Positions 17,137 through 25,666 are shown, counted from the first letter of the stretch. The stretch: DNA of 64,000 nt from Gaiellasilicea sp963749515 (GCA_963749515.1 CAVVMR010000010.1:186001-250000), one strand, 5' to 3'. Numbers and translations: made by a program. The notes: a model not told the origin generated them from the sequence alone.

Positions 17137-18758
17137 ATCGCGAGCTGCGGAGCTCCCTCGCGATCGGCGTCGCCGTGTTCATCGCCGGCGGCGTCCTGCT
17201 CGGCCTCGAGATCGCCTCGAGCCGTGTCCTTGCGCCGCTCTTCGGCAACTCGCTCTACGTCTGGGGCTCCCTGATCGGGATCGTGCTCGCCGGGCTCTCG
17301 ACGGGATACTGGCTCGGCGGCATCATCGCCGACCGGTATCCGACGCCCCGCCTGCTCGTGGGGCTGCTCGGCGGCGGTGCGCTGCTCGTGCTCGCGATCC
17401 CGTTCGTCGACGGCTGGATCCTGGACCGCGTCGTCGCCTGGGATCCCGGCCCGCGGCTGAATCCCGTCATCGCCACGATCCTGCTCTTCGGCCTCCCGAG
17501 CGTCGTTCTCGGCAGCGTGTCGCCTGTCGCCGTGCGCCTGAAGGCGCGCTCGATCGAGAAGCTCGGCCGGACTGCGGGGCGGCTCTTCGCCGTCTCGACG
17601 GCGGGCTCGATCGCCGGCACGTTCCTCACGTCGTTCTGGCTGATCCCCGAGCTCGGCACCGATCAGGTGCTCGCCTCGGCCGCGATTGCCCTGGTCCTCG
17701 CCGCCGCCGCCGTGGCGCTGGTGGAGAGGCTCGTGGTCGCGTTCGCCGTCGCCCTGATGATCGCCGGTGCGGGCCTGGGCGCGGTGGTCTCGCTGGCGCC
17801 CGACAAGGGTGGGACGGTCGCTGCGTCGCAGCTTCAGAACTGGTCGCCCGTGTACCGGCAGCGGTCGGTCGAGGAGCGCGAGGGCGGGATCGAGGAGGCG
17901 CAGAGCGGCTACACGATCCTTCGCACCAAGGACTCGCAGTACCACCGCATCGCCGTCGTCGAGGACGACGAGAGCCGCTATCTCCGCTTCGACAGCTCGT
18001 TTCAGAGCGGGATGTACATCGACGATCCGTACCGGACGCGCTTCCAGTACTCGGACTATCTGCAGCTGTCCTTCGCCTACAAGGCGCAGACGCGAAGGAT
18101 CCTCTACGTCGGCCTCGGCGGCGGCTCGGCGCCCAAGCGGACGTGGCGTGACTTCCCGGGGGTGCGGATCGACGTCGTCGAGCTCGATCCCGAGGTCGTC
18201 GACATCGCCTACGAGTACTTCGCCCTGCCCCGTGACCCCCGGCTCGCCGTGGATGTCGAGGACGGCCGCCGCTACGTGTCCACCCGCGAGGGACCGTGGG
18301 ACGTGATCGTCATCGACGCGTTCTACGCCGACTCGATCCCGTTCCACCTCGCGACCCGGGAGTTCCTCGACCTCGCCCGCTCGCGGCTGGCTCCCGGCGG
18401 GCTCGTGGTCACGAACATCATCGGCGCGGTCCGGGGTCCGGATTCACGCCTCTTCCGCTCGATGCTTCGCACGTACCGGACGGTGTTCCCGACCGTTGCG
18501 GTCCATCCCGTGCTCGACAGCGGCGGCAACGACCTCGAGTCGGTTCGCAACATCATCGTCGTCGCCGGTGACGGGGCAGCGCCGTCGAAGCAGTTCCTGC
18601 TCGACCGCTGGCGGGAGGTCCGCCGCCGCTCTCCGGGCTCGCCGGATCTCGTCGCGGCGATCAACGGGCGCGTCGATGCACCGATTCCGACCCAGGACGT
18701 GCCGGTGTTGACGGACGACTACGCGCCGACCGACGCGCTGCTGCTGCTCTTCGACTAG
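17133..18758 (+). CDS. Membrane-fused spermidine synthase-like methyltransferase-fold protein
   Basis: A 541-residue fusion. Residues about 8-235 form seven or so hydrophobic helices of the type annotated as fused MFS/spermidine synthase (LLGLEIASSRVLAPLFGNS, WGSLIGIVLAGLSTGYWLGG). The soluble half has the Rossmann-like motif ILYVGLGGGSAPKRTW, then VDVVELDPEVVDIA, DGRRYV and DVIVIDAFYADSIPFHLATREF. The polyamine-binding residues of true SpeE are only partly kept, so the product may not be spermidine. The GTG start overlaps the TrpC-like stop (GTGA). The stop TAG shares CTAG with the convergent response regulator. Confidence 0.82.
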   Translation: MNRELRSSLAIGVAVFIAGGVLLGLEIASSRVLAPLFGNSLYVWGSLIGIVLAGLSTGYWLGGIIADRYPTPRLLVGLLGGGALLVLAIPFVDGWILDRVVAWDPGPRLNPVIATILLFGLPSVVLGSVSPVAVRLKARSIEKLGRTAGRLFAVSTAGSIAGTFLTSFWLIPELGTDQVLASAAIALVLAAAAVALVERLVVAFAVALMIAGAGLGAVVSLAPDKGGTVAASQLQNWSPVYRQRSVEEREGGIEEAQSGYTILRTKDSQYHRIAVVEDDESRYLRFDSSFQSGMYIDDPYRTRFQYSDYLQLSFAYKAQTRRILYVGLGGGSAPKRTWRDFPGVRIDVVELDPEVVDIAYEYFALPRDPRLAVDVEDGRRYVSTREGPWDVIVIDAFYADSIPFHLATREFLDLARSRLAPGGLVVTNIIGAVRGPDSRLFRSMLRTYRTVFPTVAVHPVLDSGGNDLESVRNIIVVAGDGAAPSKQFLLDRWREVRRRSPGSPDLVAAINGRVDAPIPTQDVPVLTDDYAPTDALLLLFD

Positions 18759-19207
18759 TACGGGTCGACGACCGAGAGTCGCGGGCGTCGAACGACCTGC
18801 GCCACGACCCGCTCGATGAACTGGGTGACGGCGCCGGGATCGAACGGCTTCATGATCACGCCGTGCGCTCCGGTCTCGAACGCCTTCGCCTTGATCAGCG
18901 GATCGTCCTCGGCCGTCAGGAAGATGAGCGGCAGCTCACGTGTCCGGTCGTCGGCCTGGAGCGCAGCCGCGAGGCCGAAGCCGTCGAGCACGGGCATGCT
19001 GATCTCGAGCAGCACGACGTCCGGCAGGTGGTCGAGGGCGAGCTCGAGACCCTCCTGTCCGTCGGCGGCCTCGAGCACCTGGAAGCCGTCCAGCTGCAGG
19101 TTCGTCGCGCAGACGAGCCGTATCGCAGGGTCGTCGTCGACAACGAGAACGCGCGGCGGTCCGGGAGGTCTCGAAGTGTCGCCGGAAGCGGATTCGTCTG
19201 ACTGCAT
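18755..19207 (-). CDS. Single-domain response regulator with Glu at the phosphoacceptor site
   Basis: A 150-residue stand-alone receiver after a 17-residue disordered head. Acidic pocket DDD is at 24-26, the switch Thr at 98 (FLTAED) and the Lys at 120 (MKPFDP). The position that should be Asp is Glu68 (VVLLEISMPVLDG, codon GAG). Spacing from residue 68 to 98 and 120 is 30 and 52, identical to CheY 57-87-109, so the substitution is at the acceptor itself. It may be a constitutively active-like or phosphorylation-independent protein. An AGGAGGA ribosome site precedes ATG 19207. It is divergent from an ANTAR regulator. Confidence 0.88.
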   Translation of the reverse strand: MQSDESASGDTSRPPGPPRVLVVDDDPAIRLVCATNLQLDGFQVLEAADGQEGLELALDHLPDVVLLEISMPVLDGFGLAAALQADDRTRELPLIFLTAEDDPLIKAKAFETGAHGVIMKPFDPGAVTQFIERVVAQVVRRPRLSVVDPY

Positions 19208-19291
19208 CGGGTCCTCCTGTCACGCCCAACGGTCTCGCCGACCACCGAAGGCCGACGGCTCCTACCCGGTTTCTTGAGGGCGGATCAGAGG

Positions 19292-19316
19292 CGGGGCCGG
19301 TTCGTGTGGCCCCGCG
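19292..19316. other. Hairpin in the divergent regulator intergenic region
   Basis: GCGGGGCC (19292-19299) and GGCCCCGC (19309-19316) form an 8-bp stem with a 9-nt loop. It would lie in the 5' leader of the response regulator if that message starts upstream of it. Role unknown. Confidence 0.4.
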
Positions 19317-19377
19317 ATGCACGCTCCACGGTCAGCTCCTATGCCGTGACAGTCTCACTGTAGCTCAGATTTTCCAA

Positions 19378-19406
19378 TTGTCACGGGCAATGCCCGGGGT
19401 TAGAAT
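19378..19406 (+). promoter_or_regulatory. Consensus-like sigma-70 promoter of the ANTAR gene
   Basis: TTGTCA (19378-19383) and TAGAAT (19401-19406) are separated by exactly 17 bp. The spacer holds the palindrome CGGGCAATGCCCG, a possible operator. A second symmetric element, TGACAGT-CTC-ACTGT, lies about 30 bp upstream. Transcription would start near 19413, leaving a leader of about 29 nt. Confidence 0.7.
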
Positions 19407-19441
19407 GTGAACGCGAGACGCCTATCCGCCTCGTTTCAGCG

Positions 19442-20032
19442 ATGACCGACGAACGAAGACTGCTACGGATTCTGATCGCGAACGAGCGCAAGGACCGGCT
19501 CGAGCGAATCGCGACGATCGTGACCGGACTGGGGCACGAGGTGATCTCGCGCGAGCTCGAGGTCGCCGATGTGGCGTCGGCGACCGAGCGCGAGCATCCA
19601 GATCTGGCGTTTGTCGGCCTCGGCATCAGCGGCGAACATGCGCTCGACATGATCTCCGAGATCGTGCGCGAAGCGGCCTGCCCGGTGATCGCGCTGCTCG
19701 AGTCGGACGACCCGGTCTGGGTCAACGAAGCTGCGAAGCGCGGCATCTTCGCGTACATCGTCGACGGCAAGGCCGGTGAGATGCAGAGCGTCATCGACAT
19801 CACTCTCCGCCGCTACGCCGAGTACGCCAACCTCGAGGGGGCGTTCGCTCGCCGGGCCGTGATCGAGCGGGCGAAGGGAATCATGATGGCGAGGCAGTCG
19901 ATCGACGAGAGCAAGGCCTTCGAGCTGATGCGGTCGCAGTCGCAGCGCAGCGGCCAGAAGCTCTTCGACATCGCGAAGGCGGTCGTCGACAGCCACCTCC
20001 TGCTCGTGCCGCCGGAGCGCACGACTCCCTAA
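19442..20032 (+). CDS. Pseudo-receiver ANTAR-domain RNA-binding regulator
   Basis: A 196-residue AmiR/NasR-type protein. Residues about 8-125 keep the receiver fold but not its chemistry: the acidic pair is replaced (LIANER) and the acceptor region reads LAFVGLGIS with no Asp. Residues about 130-190 form the ANTAR three-helix domain (ARRAVIERAKGIMMARQSIDESKAFELMRSQSQ, quoted in pieces: RAKGIMMAR, KAFELMRSQ). ANTAR proteins bind tandem stem-loops in mRNA leaders and cause antitermination. Here the signal is probably not phosphorylation of its own receiver. The strong promoter upstream suggests steady expression. The gene ends 3 nt before the convergent pfk. Confidence 0.88.
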   Translation: MTDERRLLRILIANERKDRLERIATIVTGLGHEVISRELEVADVASATEREHPDLAFVGLGISGEHALDMISEIVREAACPVIALLESDDPVWVNEAAKRGIFAYIVDGKAGEMQSVIDITLRRYAEYANLEGAFARRAVIERAKGIMMARQSIDESKAFELMRSQSQRSGQKLFDIAKAVVDSHLLLVPPERTTP

Positions 20033-20035
20033 GTG

Positions 20036-21082
20036 CTAGCCGCCGAAGGCCTGCACAACGTCCCACCAGTCGGACGGGACGACCTTGAGCTCCTCCGTCG
20101 CCTCGGCAAGCGACACGTCGACGATCGAGTCGCCGTGCAGCGCGGCCATGCGGCCGAAGGTTCCCGCGTGGACCAGCTCGGCGGCCTTGAGCCCGTACCG
20201 CGTCGCCAACACACGGTCGCGCGGAGTGGGTGTGCCGCCTCGCTGAACGTGCCCGAGGACGGTGACGCGCGTCTCGTAGCCGGTCCGATCCTCGATCTCG
20301 CGGGCGAGCTCCGCGCCGACACCGCCGAAGACGACGTGGCCGAACTGGTCGGTCGGACGCGCCTCGCCGGCGACCATCGTCTTCTCGCCCGAGGCGTAGG
20401 TGAGCTCGTACCCCTCGCTGACGACGACGATCGAGAAGTCCTTGCCCGTCTCGTGCCGCTTCTCGAGGAGCGCACATGCCTCCTCGACCGTCATCGGGTG
20501 CTCGGGGATCAGGATCACGTCTGCGCCGCCCGCAATGCCGGAGTGCACCGCGATCCAGCCGGTGTGGCGGCCCATCACCTCGACGACCATCACGCGGTTG
20601 TGCGACTCGGCCGTCGTGTGCAGCCGGTCGATGGCTTCGGTCGCGATCGTGACCGCGGTGTCGAAGCCGAAGGTGTAGTCGGTCGCGTTCAGATCGTTGT
20701 CGATCGTCTTCGGAACGCCGACGACGGGAAAGTCGTGCTCGGTGTGGAGCTTTGCGGCGACGCCGAGCGTGTCTTCGCCGCCGATCGCGACGAGCGCGTC
20801 GAGGCCCTCGCTCTCGAACGTGGCGAGCACCTTGTCGACGCCGCCGTCGACCCGGTAGGGGTTCGTGCGCGACGTGCCGAGGATCGTGCCGCCGCGCGGC
20901 AGGATCCCCGAGACCTCGCGCAGGCCGAGCGGCCCGACGAGCCCGTCGATTAGCCCGCGCCATCCCTCGCGCACCGCTGCGACCTCCCAGCCGCTGTCGA
21001 TCGAGCGCCGGGTGACCGCGCGTATGACGGCGTTCAGACCCGGACAGTCGCCGCCACCGGTGAGGATCCCAACCCGCGCCAC
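20036..21082 (-). CDS. pfkA: 6-phosphofructokinase with PPi-type active-site residues
   Basis: A 348-residue phosphofructokinase family protein (fructose-6-phosphate to fructose-1,6-bisphosphate). It has GGGDCPGLNAVIR at 9-21, TIDND at 126-130, MGRHTG and the late LGHVQRGGTPTP. Two residues known to set the phosphoryl donor are diagnostic: position 104 is Asp (GGEDT; ATP enzymes have Gly, GGDGS) and the residue before TIDND is Lys (PKTIDND; ATP enzymes have Gly). Asp plus Lys is the pyrophosphate-dependent combination, known from actinobacterial PPi-PFKs. The GTG start follows TAGACT by 6 nt. PPi use is an inference from these residues. Confidence 0.9.
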   Translation of the reverse strand: MARVGILTGGGDCPGLNAVIRAVTRRSIDSGWEVAAVREGWRGLIDGLVGPLGLREVSGILPRGGTILGTSRTNPYRVDGGVDKVLATFESEGLDALVAIGGEDTLGVAAKLHTEHDFPVVGVPKTIDNDLNATDYTFGFDTAVTIATEAIDRLHTTAESHNRVMVVEVMGRHTGWIAVHSGIAGGADVILIPEHPMTVEEACALLEKRHETGKDFSIVVVSEGYELTYASGEKTMVAGEARPTDQFGHVVFGGVGAELAREIEDRTGYETRVTVLGHVQRGGTPTPRDRVLATRYGLKAAELVHAGTFGRMAALHGDSIVDVSLAEATEELKVVPSDWWDVVQAFGG

Positions 21083-21088
21083 AGCGCC

Positions 21089-21094
21089 AGTCTA
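21089..21094 (-). promoter_or_regulatory. -10 hexamer of pfkA
   Basis: TAGACT on the - strand, 6 nt before GTG 21082; no Shine-Dalgarno between. Confidence 0.45.
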
Positions 21095-21231
21095 AGGAGA
21101 GGCGCGCGTTTCGCGAGACCCGAACCGGGTATGGTCATTGGACAGCGTCTCGACCCCTGACGTGTGCACCCGTCCTCCAGCCCGCGCGGGACGACCAACG
21201 TCGGCAGGCCGTTTGGGCCGGGAGAGCGAAC

Positions 21232-22119
21232 ATGACGCGCACGCACAAGCTGGTGAATGTGACCGGGATCGTGCTCCCGGTCGTCGGGCTGGTGATCGCC
21301 GTCGTCGTCCTCTGGGAGCGGATGGTCGGCCCCACCGAGCTTGCGATCCTCGCCGTCGGCTACGTCCTCACCGGCGCCGGCATCACCGTCGGATATCACC
21401 GCCTCTTCACGCACCGCTCCTTCGAGACGTATCGCAGCGTGCGGTACGCCTTTGCCGTGCTCGGTGGGATGGCCGTCGAGGGCGACGTCGTCGCGTGGGT
21501 CTCGGACCATCGGAAGCACCATCAGTTCTCCGATCTGGAAGGTGACCCGCACAGCCCGCACGTCGGGTACGGCGAAGGCCTCGTCGCTGCAGCGCGCGGG
21601 CTCTGGCACGCCCACACGGGCTGGCTCTTCTCGGCCGCCGGCCGCGCCGATCAGACGCGCTACGCGAAGGATCTGCTGCGAGACCGCGGCCTCCGCGTGA
21701 TCGCGAAGCTCTTCCTGCCGCTCGTGCTCTTCTCGCTTGCGGCCCCAGCCCTGGCGGGCTGGCTTCTGATCGGCGGCTGGTACGGCTTCTTCGCCGGCCT
21801 CTTCTGGGGCGGCGCCGTCCGGATCTTCCTGCTCCAGCACGTGACGTTCTCCATCAACTCCATCTGCCACGTGTGGGGCCGCCGGCGCTTCGCGTCGCGT
21901 GACGAGTCGCGCAACGTGTGGTGGCTCTCCTGGCTCTCGTTCGGCGAGTCGTGGCACAACAACCACCACGCGTTTCCCACCTCGGCGTTCCACGGCCTCC
22001 GCCGCGGGGAGATCGACCCGGGCGGGTGGCTGATCTGGCTGCTCGAGCGCGCCGGCCTGGCCTGGAACGTCGTCCGCGTCCCACCCGACAAGCAGGCCCG
22101 CAAGCTCGCCGTTCATTGA
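21232..22119 (+). CDS. Acyl-CoA delta-9 type fatty acid desaturase
   Basis: A 295-residue membrane di-iron desaturase that introduces a double bond into acyl chains. The three histidine boxes are seen: HRLFTH at about 60-65, HRKHH at about 97-101 and HNNHH at about 243-247. Four hydrophobic helices are in the usual order. The ATG is preceded by GGGAGAG. The 149-nt region upstream shared with pfkA contains TTGGAC near 21138 but no convincing -10. It probably adjusts membrane fluidity; regulation is not visible. Confidence 0.93.
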   Translation: MTRTHKLVNVTGIVLPVVGLVIAVVVLWERMVGPTELAILAVGYVLTGAGITVGYHRLFTHRSFETYRSVRYAFAVLGGMAVEGDVVAWVSDHRKHHQFSDLEGDPHSPHVGYGEGLVAAARGLWHAHTGWLFSAAGRADQTRYAKDLLRDRGLRVIAKLFLPLVLFSLAAPALAGWLLIGGWYGFFAGLFWGGAVRIFLLQHVTFSINSICHVWGRRRFASRDESRNVWWLSWLSFGESWHNNHHAFPTSAFHGLRRGEIDPGGWLIWLLERAGLAWNVVRVPPDKQARKLAVH

Positions 22120-22182
22120 GCCGTCGGCTGCGCGGGAGCGAGTTCTATCGTCGACGGGCGCGCGCGGTTCGAGCTGGCGCGC

Positions 22183-23181
22183 CTACGCGGACTTGAAACG
22201 CCGAAGCCGCCGTCCGCCCCGGGGCGACGGGGAGGCGTCGAGCAGTGCGTCGAGCACGGTGCGGATTTCCGCCGAGAGATCCGGGCCGGCTATCGGCATC
22301 GCCGAGTGGTCGGTCAACCCGACGATCTCCGGCAGCTGGTCGAGATCCTCCACGACGGTGACGAGACCCGCTCGCTCGAGCCGCCGCGCGAAGGAGACCT
22401 GGTGGTCATCGACGGCTTCACCCAACCGATGCAGCCGCGGGATCACGACAGGGCGTCGCCCGTGGGCGAGCGCCGCCGCCACAGACCCGATGCCGGCGTG
22501 CGTGACGATCACGCGGGCCGACGACACGAGGGCGTCGAAGGCGTCGAACGGCAGGTAGTCGACGCAACGCGCGCCGTGAGGCCGGACCTTCGACGGGCCA
22601 TGCTGCACCATGACGGGCTCACCGATAAGCCTCGCCGCCGCGTCCACCAGGCGGTCGAAGGGCGCCTCGTTCGTCCCGACCGTGACCAACACCCCGGTGC
22701 CCGGCCCGGTGGGAGACGCTGTTTCCTGCGAGAGCAGGACGTTGCCGGCGTAGCGAGCCTTGCGCCACGTGGAGGCGAGCTCCGGCCACTGGGCGTAGAT
22801 CTGGTCGGCGACGGGCGCGATCAGGCGTCCGCTCAGCGAGGGTCCGTCGATCCGGCCCGCGCACTCGACGTAGATCACGCGAGCGCCGCGCATGCGCGCA
22901 ACCCACGCGAACGGCACGGCGACTCCCGCTCCCGTCGTGACGAGCACCCGGGGCCGTGACTCGCCGATCACACGCCAGGCGAGGCCGATGTTCCGGATCA
23001 GGTTCGGGATGTTGCGATTGGTGGGGCCGTGACCGAAGTACAGCTGCTCTCGCGCGAGGAGCGACCGCACATCCGGCTTGTCGAAGCTCACCCAGGCGCG
23101 CGTGCGCCCGCTCCAGGCGGGCGAGATCGCGCAGGCATCGAAGAGGTGACCGCCCGAGGAGCAGACGACGAGGACGTCCAC
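22183..23181 (-). CDS. Fused PssD-PssE (Alg14-Alg13 type) glycosyltransferase
   Basis: A 332-residue GT-B protein joining two parts that are separate genes in many bacteria. The N-terminal half has CSSGGHLFDA, LLAREQLYFGHGPTNRN, RPRVLVTTGAGVAVPFAW and IYVECAGRID, typical of the PssD/Alg14 membrane anchor and acceptor subunit. The C-terminal half has VLVTVGTNEAPFDRLVDA, VMVQHGPS and VIVTHAGIGSVAAALAHGRR, typical of the PssE/Alg13/MurG UDP-sugar-binding half. GTG 23181 follows the upstream gene by 10 nt; earlier in-frame starts fall inside that gene. It probably adds the second sugar to a lipid-linked saccharide in surface polysaccharide synthesis. Confidence 0.85.
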   Translation of the reverse strand: MDVLVVCSSGGHLFDACAISPAWSGRTRAWVSFDKPDVRSLLAREQLYFGHGPTNRNIPNLIRNIGLAWRVIGESRPRVLVTTGAGVAVPFAWVARMRGARVIYVECAGRIDGPSLSGRLIAPVADQIYAQWPELASTWRKARYAGNVLLSQETASPTGPGTGVLVTVGTNEAPFDRLVDAAARLIGEPVMVQHGPSKVRPHGARCVDYLPFDAFDALVSSARVIVTHAGIGSVAAALAHGRRPVVIPRLHRLGEAVDDHQVSFARRLERAGLVTVVEDLDQLPEIVGLTDHSAMPIAGPDLSAEIRTVLDALLDASPSPRGGRRLRRFKSA

Positions 23182-23191
23182 GCGTCTTCGC

Positions 23192-24136
23192 CTAACCGTT
23201 TCCGCGGCGGGCTTCGCGCAGGCGGCGGGCCAGATACCGGGCCGACTGCTGCCGTCGGACGTATGCGCGGACGGCAGGGTCCGGACAGCGGCGTCCACGG
23301 GTCGCCAATGCCTTCGACCAGCCCCAGATCATTCCGAGCGCGGTGACGTCGCGGCGGGCATGCCACAACACGCGTGCGAGCAGGTAGGACGGGCGATAGC
23401 CCATGTAGTAGGCGGCGACGCCCTCGGCAGCCCGTGCGCGAAAGCCTGAGCCGTCGCGCTGGCCCATCGGGCGATGGTGCCGAAACAGCAGGCCAGGGAT
23501 GACGCGCGTTCGCCAGCCGTTGAGCACGGCGCGCGCCTCGTCGACGCCATCCCAGCCCAGGTACGGCTCGAGCGGCTGAACCTGCTCCCAGCATGCCCAG
23601 CGGTACGTGCGGCACTGGGCGGCAACGGCAGTGGCGGTCAAATGGCGCTCCTGCCAGCGTCCATCCTCGAGCTCGCAGCGCGTTCCCGTCGCCATTCCGA
23701 GTTGAGGATCCGATTCGAACGCAGCAGCGAGTCGCTCGAAGTAGTCGGGCGGCAGGGTCAGGTCCGCGTCGAGCTTCGTCATCAGCTCGACCGGCGACGG
23801 CAGCGCCTGCAGACCCTCTTGCAGTGCGAGTAGGTCTCGTCCTTCACGGCGCCCCTCACGCAGACCTTCCTGGCCGCGCCCGGTGTGCACGAGCACGATC
23901 CACGAGTGCTGCTCGGCGAGCTCTGCTGCGATCGTCGCCGTGCCGTCACTGGAGCCGTCGTCCACGATGATCCAGGCGCTGGGCCGCAGTGTCTGGGCGA
24001 TGACGGTCGGCGCGAGCGCGGTGAGATTCTCTGCTTCGTCACGGGCGGCGGTGACGAGCGCGTAGCTGGCCACCGGGGTGGACGCCGGCGACATCCGCAC
24101 AGCCTCATCCCGATCGACGCCGAGTCTCGCGCTCAC
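23192..24136 (-). CDS. Family 2 glycosyltransferase
   Basis: A 314-residue GT-A enzyme. The nucleotide-sugar motif is SAWIIVDDGSSDGTATIA at about residues 50-67, the metal-binding segment is KLDADLTLPPDYF, and the product loop LGWDGVDEARAVLNGW and FRHHRPMGQRDGSG follow. The C-terminus is Arg-rich. GTG 24136 overlaps the preceding stop (GTGA), so an open frame that extends about 105 codons further upstream is discarded. It forms a three-gene transferase operon with its neighbours. Sugar and acceptor are not predictable. Confidence 0.87.
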   Translation of the reverse strand: MSARLGVDRDEAVRMSPASTPVASYALVTAARDEAENLTALAPTVIAQTLRPSAWIIVDDGSSDGTATIAAELAEQHSWIVLVHTGRGQEGLREGRREGRDLLALQEGLQALPSPVELMTKLDADLTLPPDYFERLAAAFESDPQLGMATGTRCELEDGRWQERHLTATAVAAQCRTYRWACWEQVQPLEPYLGWDGVDEARAVLNGWRTRVIPGLLFRHHRPMGQRDGSGFRARAAEGVAAYYMGYRPSYLLARVLWHARRDVTALGMIWGWSKALATRGRRCPDPAVRAYVRRQQSARYLARRLREARRGNG

Positions 24137-24957
24137 GAGGACTCTCCCCGCAACCCGAAGCGCACGTTCAGTCGCCGGACGAGCGGGACGCGGAACACGG
24201 CCTTCTTGATCGCGGTGCGGCGTGCCCGTCGTCTTGTCTCCCTGGCCCAGAAGGCGTCTTTCACGGGCAAGCCTGCGCCGTAGTGGTCGCCGCCTGTGTG
24301 GTGAACCTTGAGATCCGCAAGCACCGCAGCACCGAAACCGAGCCTCTCGATCGCCTGGACGTAGGCCGCATCCTCGAGCCAGAAGATCTGCCTCCGCCGC
24401 TGGCGGAAGCCGCCGGCACGATCGTGCAACGCACGTTCCGTGATCGTGCACACGCCGCCGACTGGTCCGTTCAGGAGACGAACGCCATTCAGCTCCGTCT
24501 CCGTGTAGTGGTAGACGCGGTAGCGGTGGTGGGTCGCCGAATCGTGGGGATCGTCACGGAGGTCCGCCGCCAGGTAGCCGATCGTGGGAAGGCGGCGGTA
24601 GGCGTCGAGCAGCACTGCATCCCACCCCGGCGGAGCATCGACCACGTCGTCGTCCATCTCCACGAGATACTCGGCGGACGTCAGCGCGAACGCGCGTGCG
24701 TAAGCGTTCATGCCGATGTTCACGTCGTTGTGGACGATCGTCAGCCGGGGGTCGTCGACGGTGTCGAGGTACTCGCGCGTTCCGTCGCTCGATCCGTTGT
24801 TCCAGATGACGATCTCGCGGGTCGCGTCCGATGTCGACGCCAGGACATTCTCGACGCACTTGCGGAGGAGATGAACGCGGTTGTATGTCAGGACTACGAG
24901 CGCGATCCCACCCGCCGCGCCGGCGCTCGCGTCCAGGGACGCGTCGGAAGACTCCAT
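24133..24957 (-). CDS. Family 2 glycosyltransferase (rhamnosyltransferase-like)
   Basis: A 274-residue GT-A enzyme. LVVLTYNRVHLLRKCVENVL opens the fold after a 17-residue Ser/Ala-rich head, then IVIWNNGSSDGT (about 49-60), HNDVNIGMNAYARAF and the metal motif VEMDDDVVDAPPG. A GGVCTITERAL segment and FWLEDAAYVQ fit family 2. It is the first gene of the - strand operon and has TACGCT 6 nt before the ATG. Donor unknown. Confidence 0.87.
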   Translation of the reverse strand: MESSDASLDASAGAAGGIALVVLTYNRVHLLRKCVENVLASTSDATREIVIWNNGSSDGTREYLDTVDDPRLTIVHNDVNIGMNAYARAFALTSAEYLVEMDDDVVDAPPGWDAVLLDAYRRLPTIGYLAADLRDDPHDSATHHRYRVYHYTETELNGVRLLNGPVGGVCTITERALHDRAGGFRQRRRQIFWLEDAAYVQAIERLGFGAAVLADLKVHHTGGDHYGAGLPVKDAFWARETRRRARRTAIKKAVFRVPLVRRLNVRFGLRGESS

Positions 24958-24963
24958 GCCTCA

Positions 24964-24969
24964 AGCGTA
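24964..24969 (-). promoter_or_regulatory. -10 hexamer of the glycosyltransferase operon
   Basis: TACGCT on the - strand, 6 nt before ATG 24957. GTTGCC lies 17 bp further upstream as a possible -35. Confidence 0.4.
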
Positions 24970-25150
24970 CGAAGCAGGCACCGATGGCAACAGGAGACGT
25001 TGGTCTAGGATCGTCGCGACGCCTGACTGAACGGCCAGTCCCAGTTGACGCTTTCGCGGCGCCGATGACGCTTCCGTCATGGTCGACTCGCGCCAGGACG
25101 GTTCTCTCCGGCTACGACTCGCTCCTGCGGGCGATCCCGGCCAGCACGAC

Positions 25151-25156
25151 TAGCCT
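25151..25156 (+). promoter_or_regulatory. -10 hexamer of the P-loop gene
   Basis: TAGCCT, 6 nt before ATG 25163; no -35 recognised. The rest of the 205-nt divergent gap (24958-25162) shows no ORF. Confidence 0.35.
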
Positions 25157-25162
25157 CCGGCA

Positions 25163-25636
25163 ATGCGGAGAGTCCTCGTAACCGGGATGTCAGGAGTCGG
25201 CAAGTCCACCGCGTTGGCGGAGCTTGCGCGGCGAGGATTTCAGGTGGTCGAAACCGACGAACCGCCTTGGAGCGAGTGGTCCGACCAGGACGGCGGGTAC
25301 GTCTGGCGCGAAGATCTCATCGCGGAGCTCCTCTCTCGAGGAGACGGACCGACGCTCTATGTGTCCGGAACCGTCTCCAACCAAGGCCGGTTTTACTCGC
25401 GGTTCGACGCGGTTGTCCTCTTGAGCGCGCCCGCCGACGTGCTTCTGCGCCGGATCGAGAGCAGGACAGCCAACGACTATGGCAAGACGACCGAGGAACG
25501 CGAGCTCATTCTCAGCCACGTGGCCGAAGTGGAACCTCTGCTTCGCGTCGGCTGCACACACGAAATCGACGCGACGCAGCCCGTCAGCGAAGTGGTTGCA
25601 CGGCTCACCGAGATCGGGCAGGGGCCGAATTCCTGA
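25163..25636 (+). CDS. Small P-loop kinase-like ATPase
   Basis: A 157-residue P-loop NTPase of the AAA_18/shikimate-kinase-like class. Walker A is VTGMSGVGKST at about 6-16, a conserved acidic switch ETDEPPW is near 30, and a LID-like segment RRIESRTANDYGKTTEERE resembles nucleoside or small-molecule kinases. No substrate domain is distinctive. It stands alone, 31 nt upstream of the convergent tRNA-Leu gene. Confidence 0.75.
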   Translation: MRRVLVTGMSGVGKSTALAELARRGFQVVETDEPPWSEWSDQDGGYVWREDLIAELLSRGDGPTLYVSGTVSNQGRFYSRFDAVVLLSAPADVLLRRIESRTANDYGKTTEERELILSHVAEVEPLLRVGCTHEIDATQPVSEVVARLTEIGQGPNS

Positions 25637-25666
25637 GCATCGACGACGCGACCGACTGGTCGAGAA

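Noticed and set aside
19292..19316. The hairpin as the RNA target of the ANTAR protein
   Set aside because: ANTAR targets are two adjacent stem-loops with six-base loops; this is one stem with a nine-base loop.
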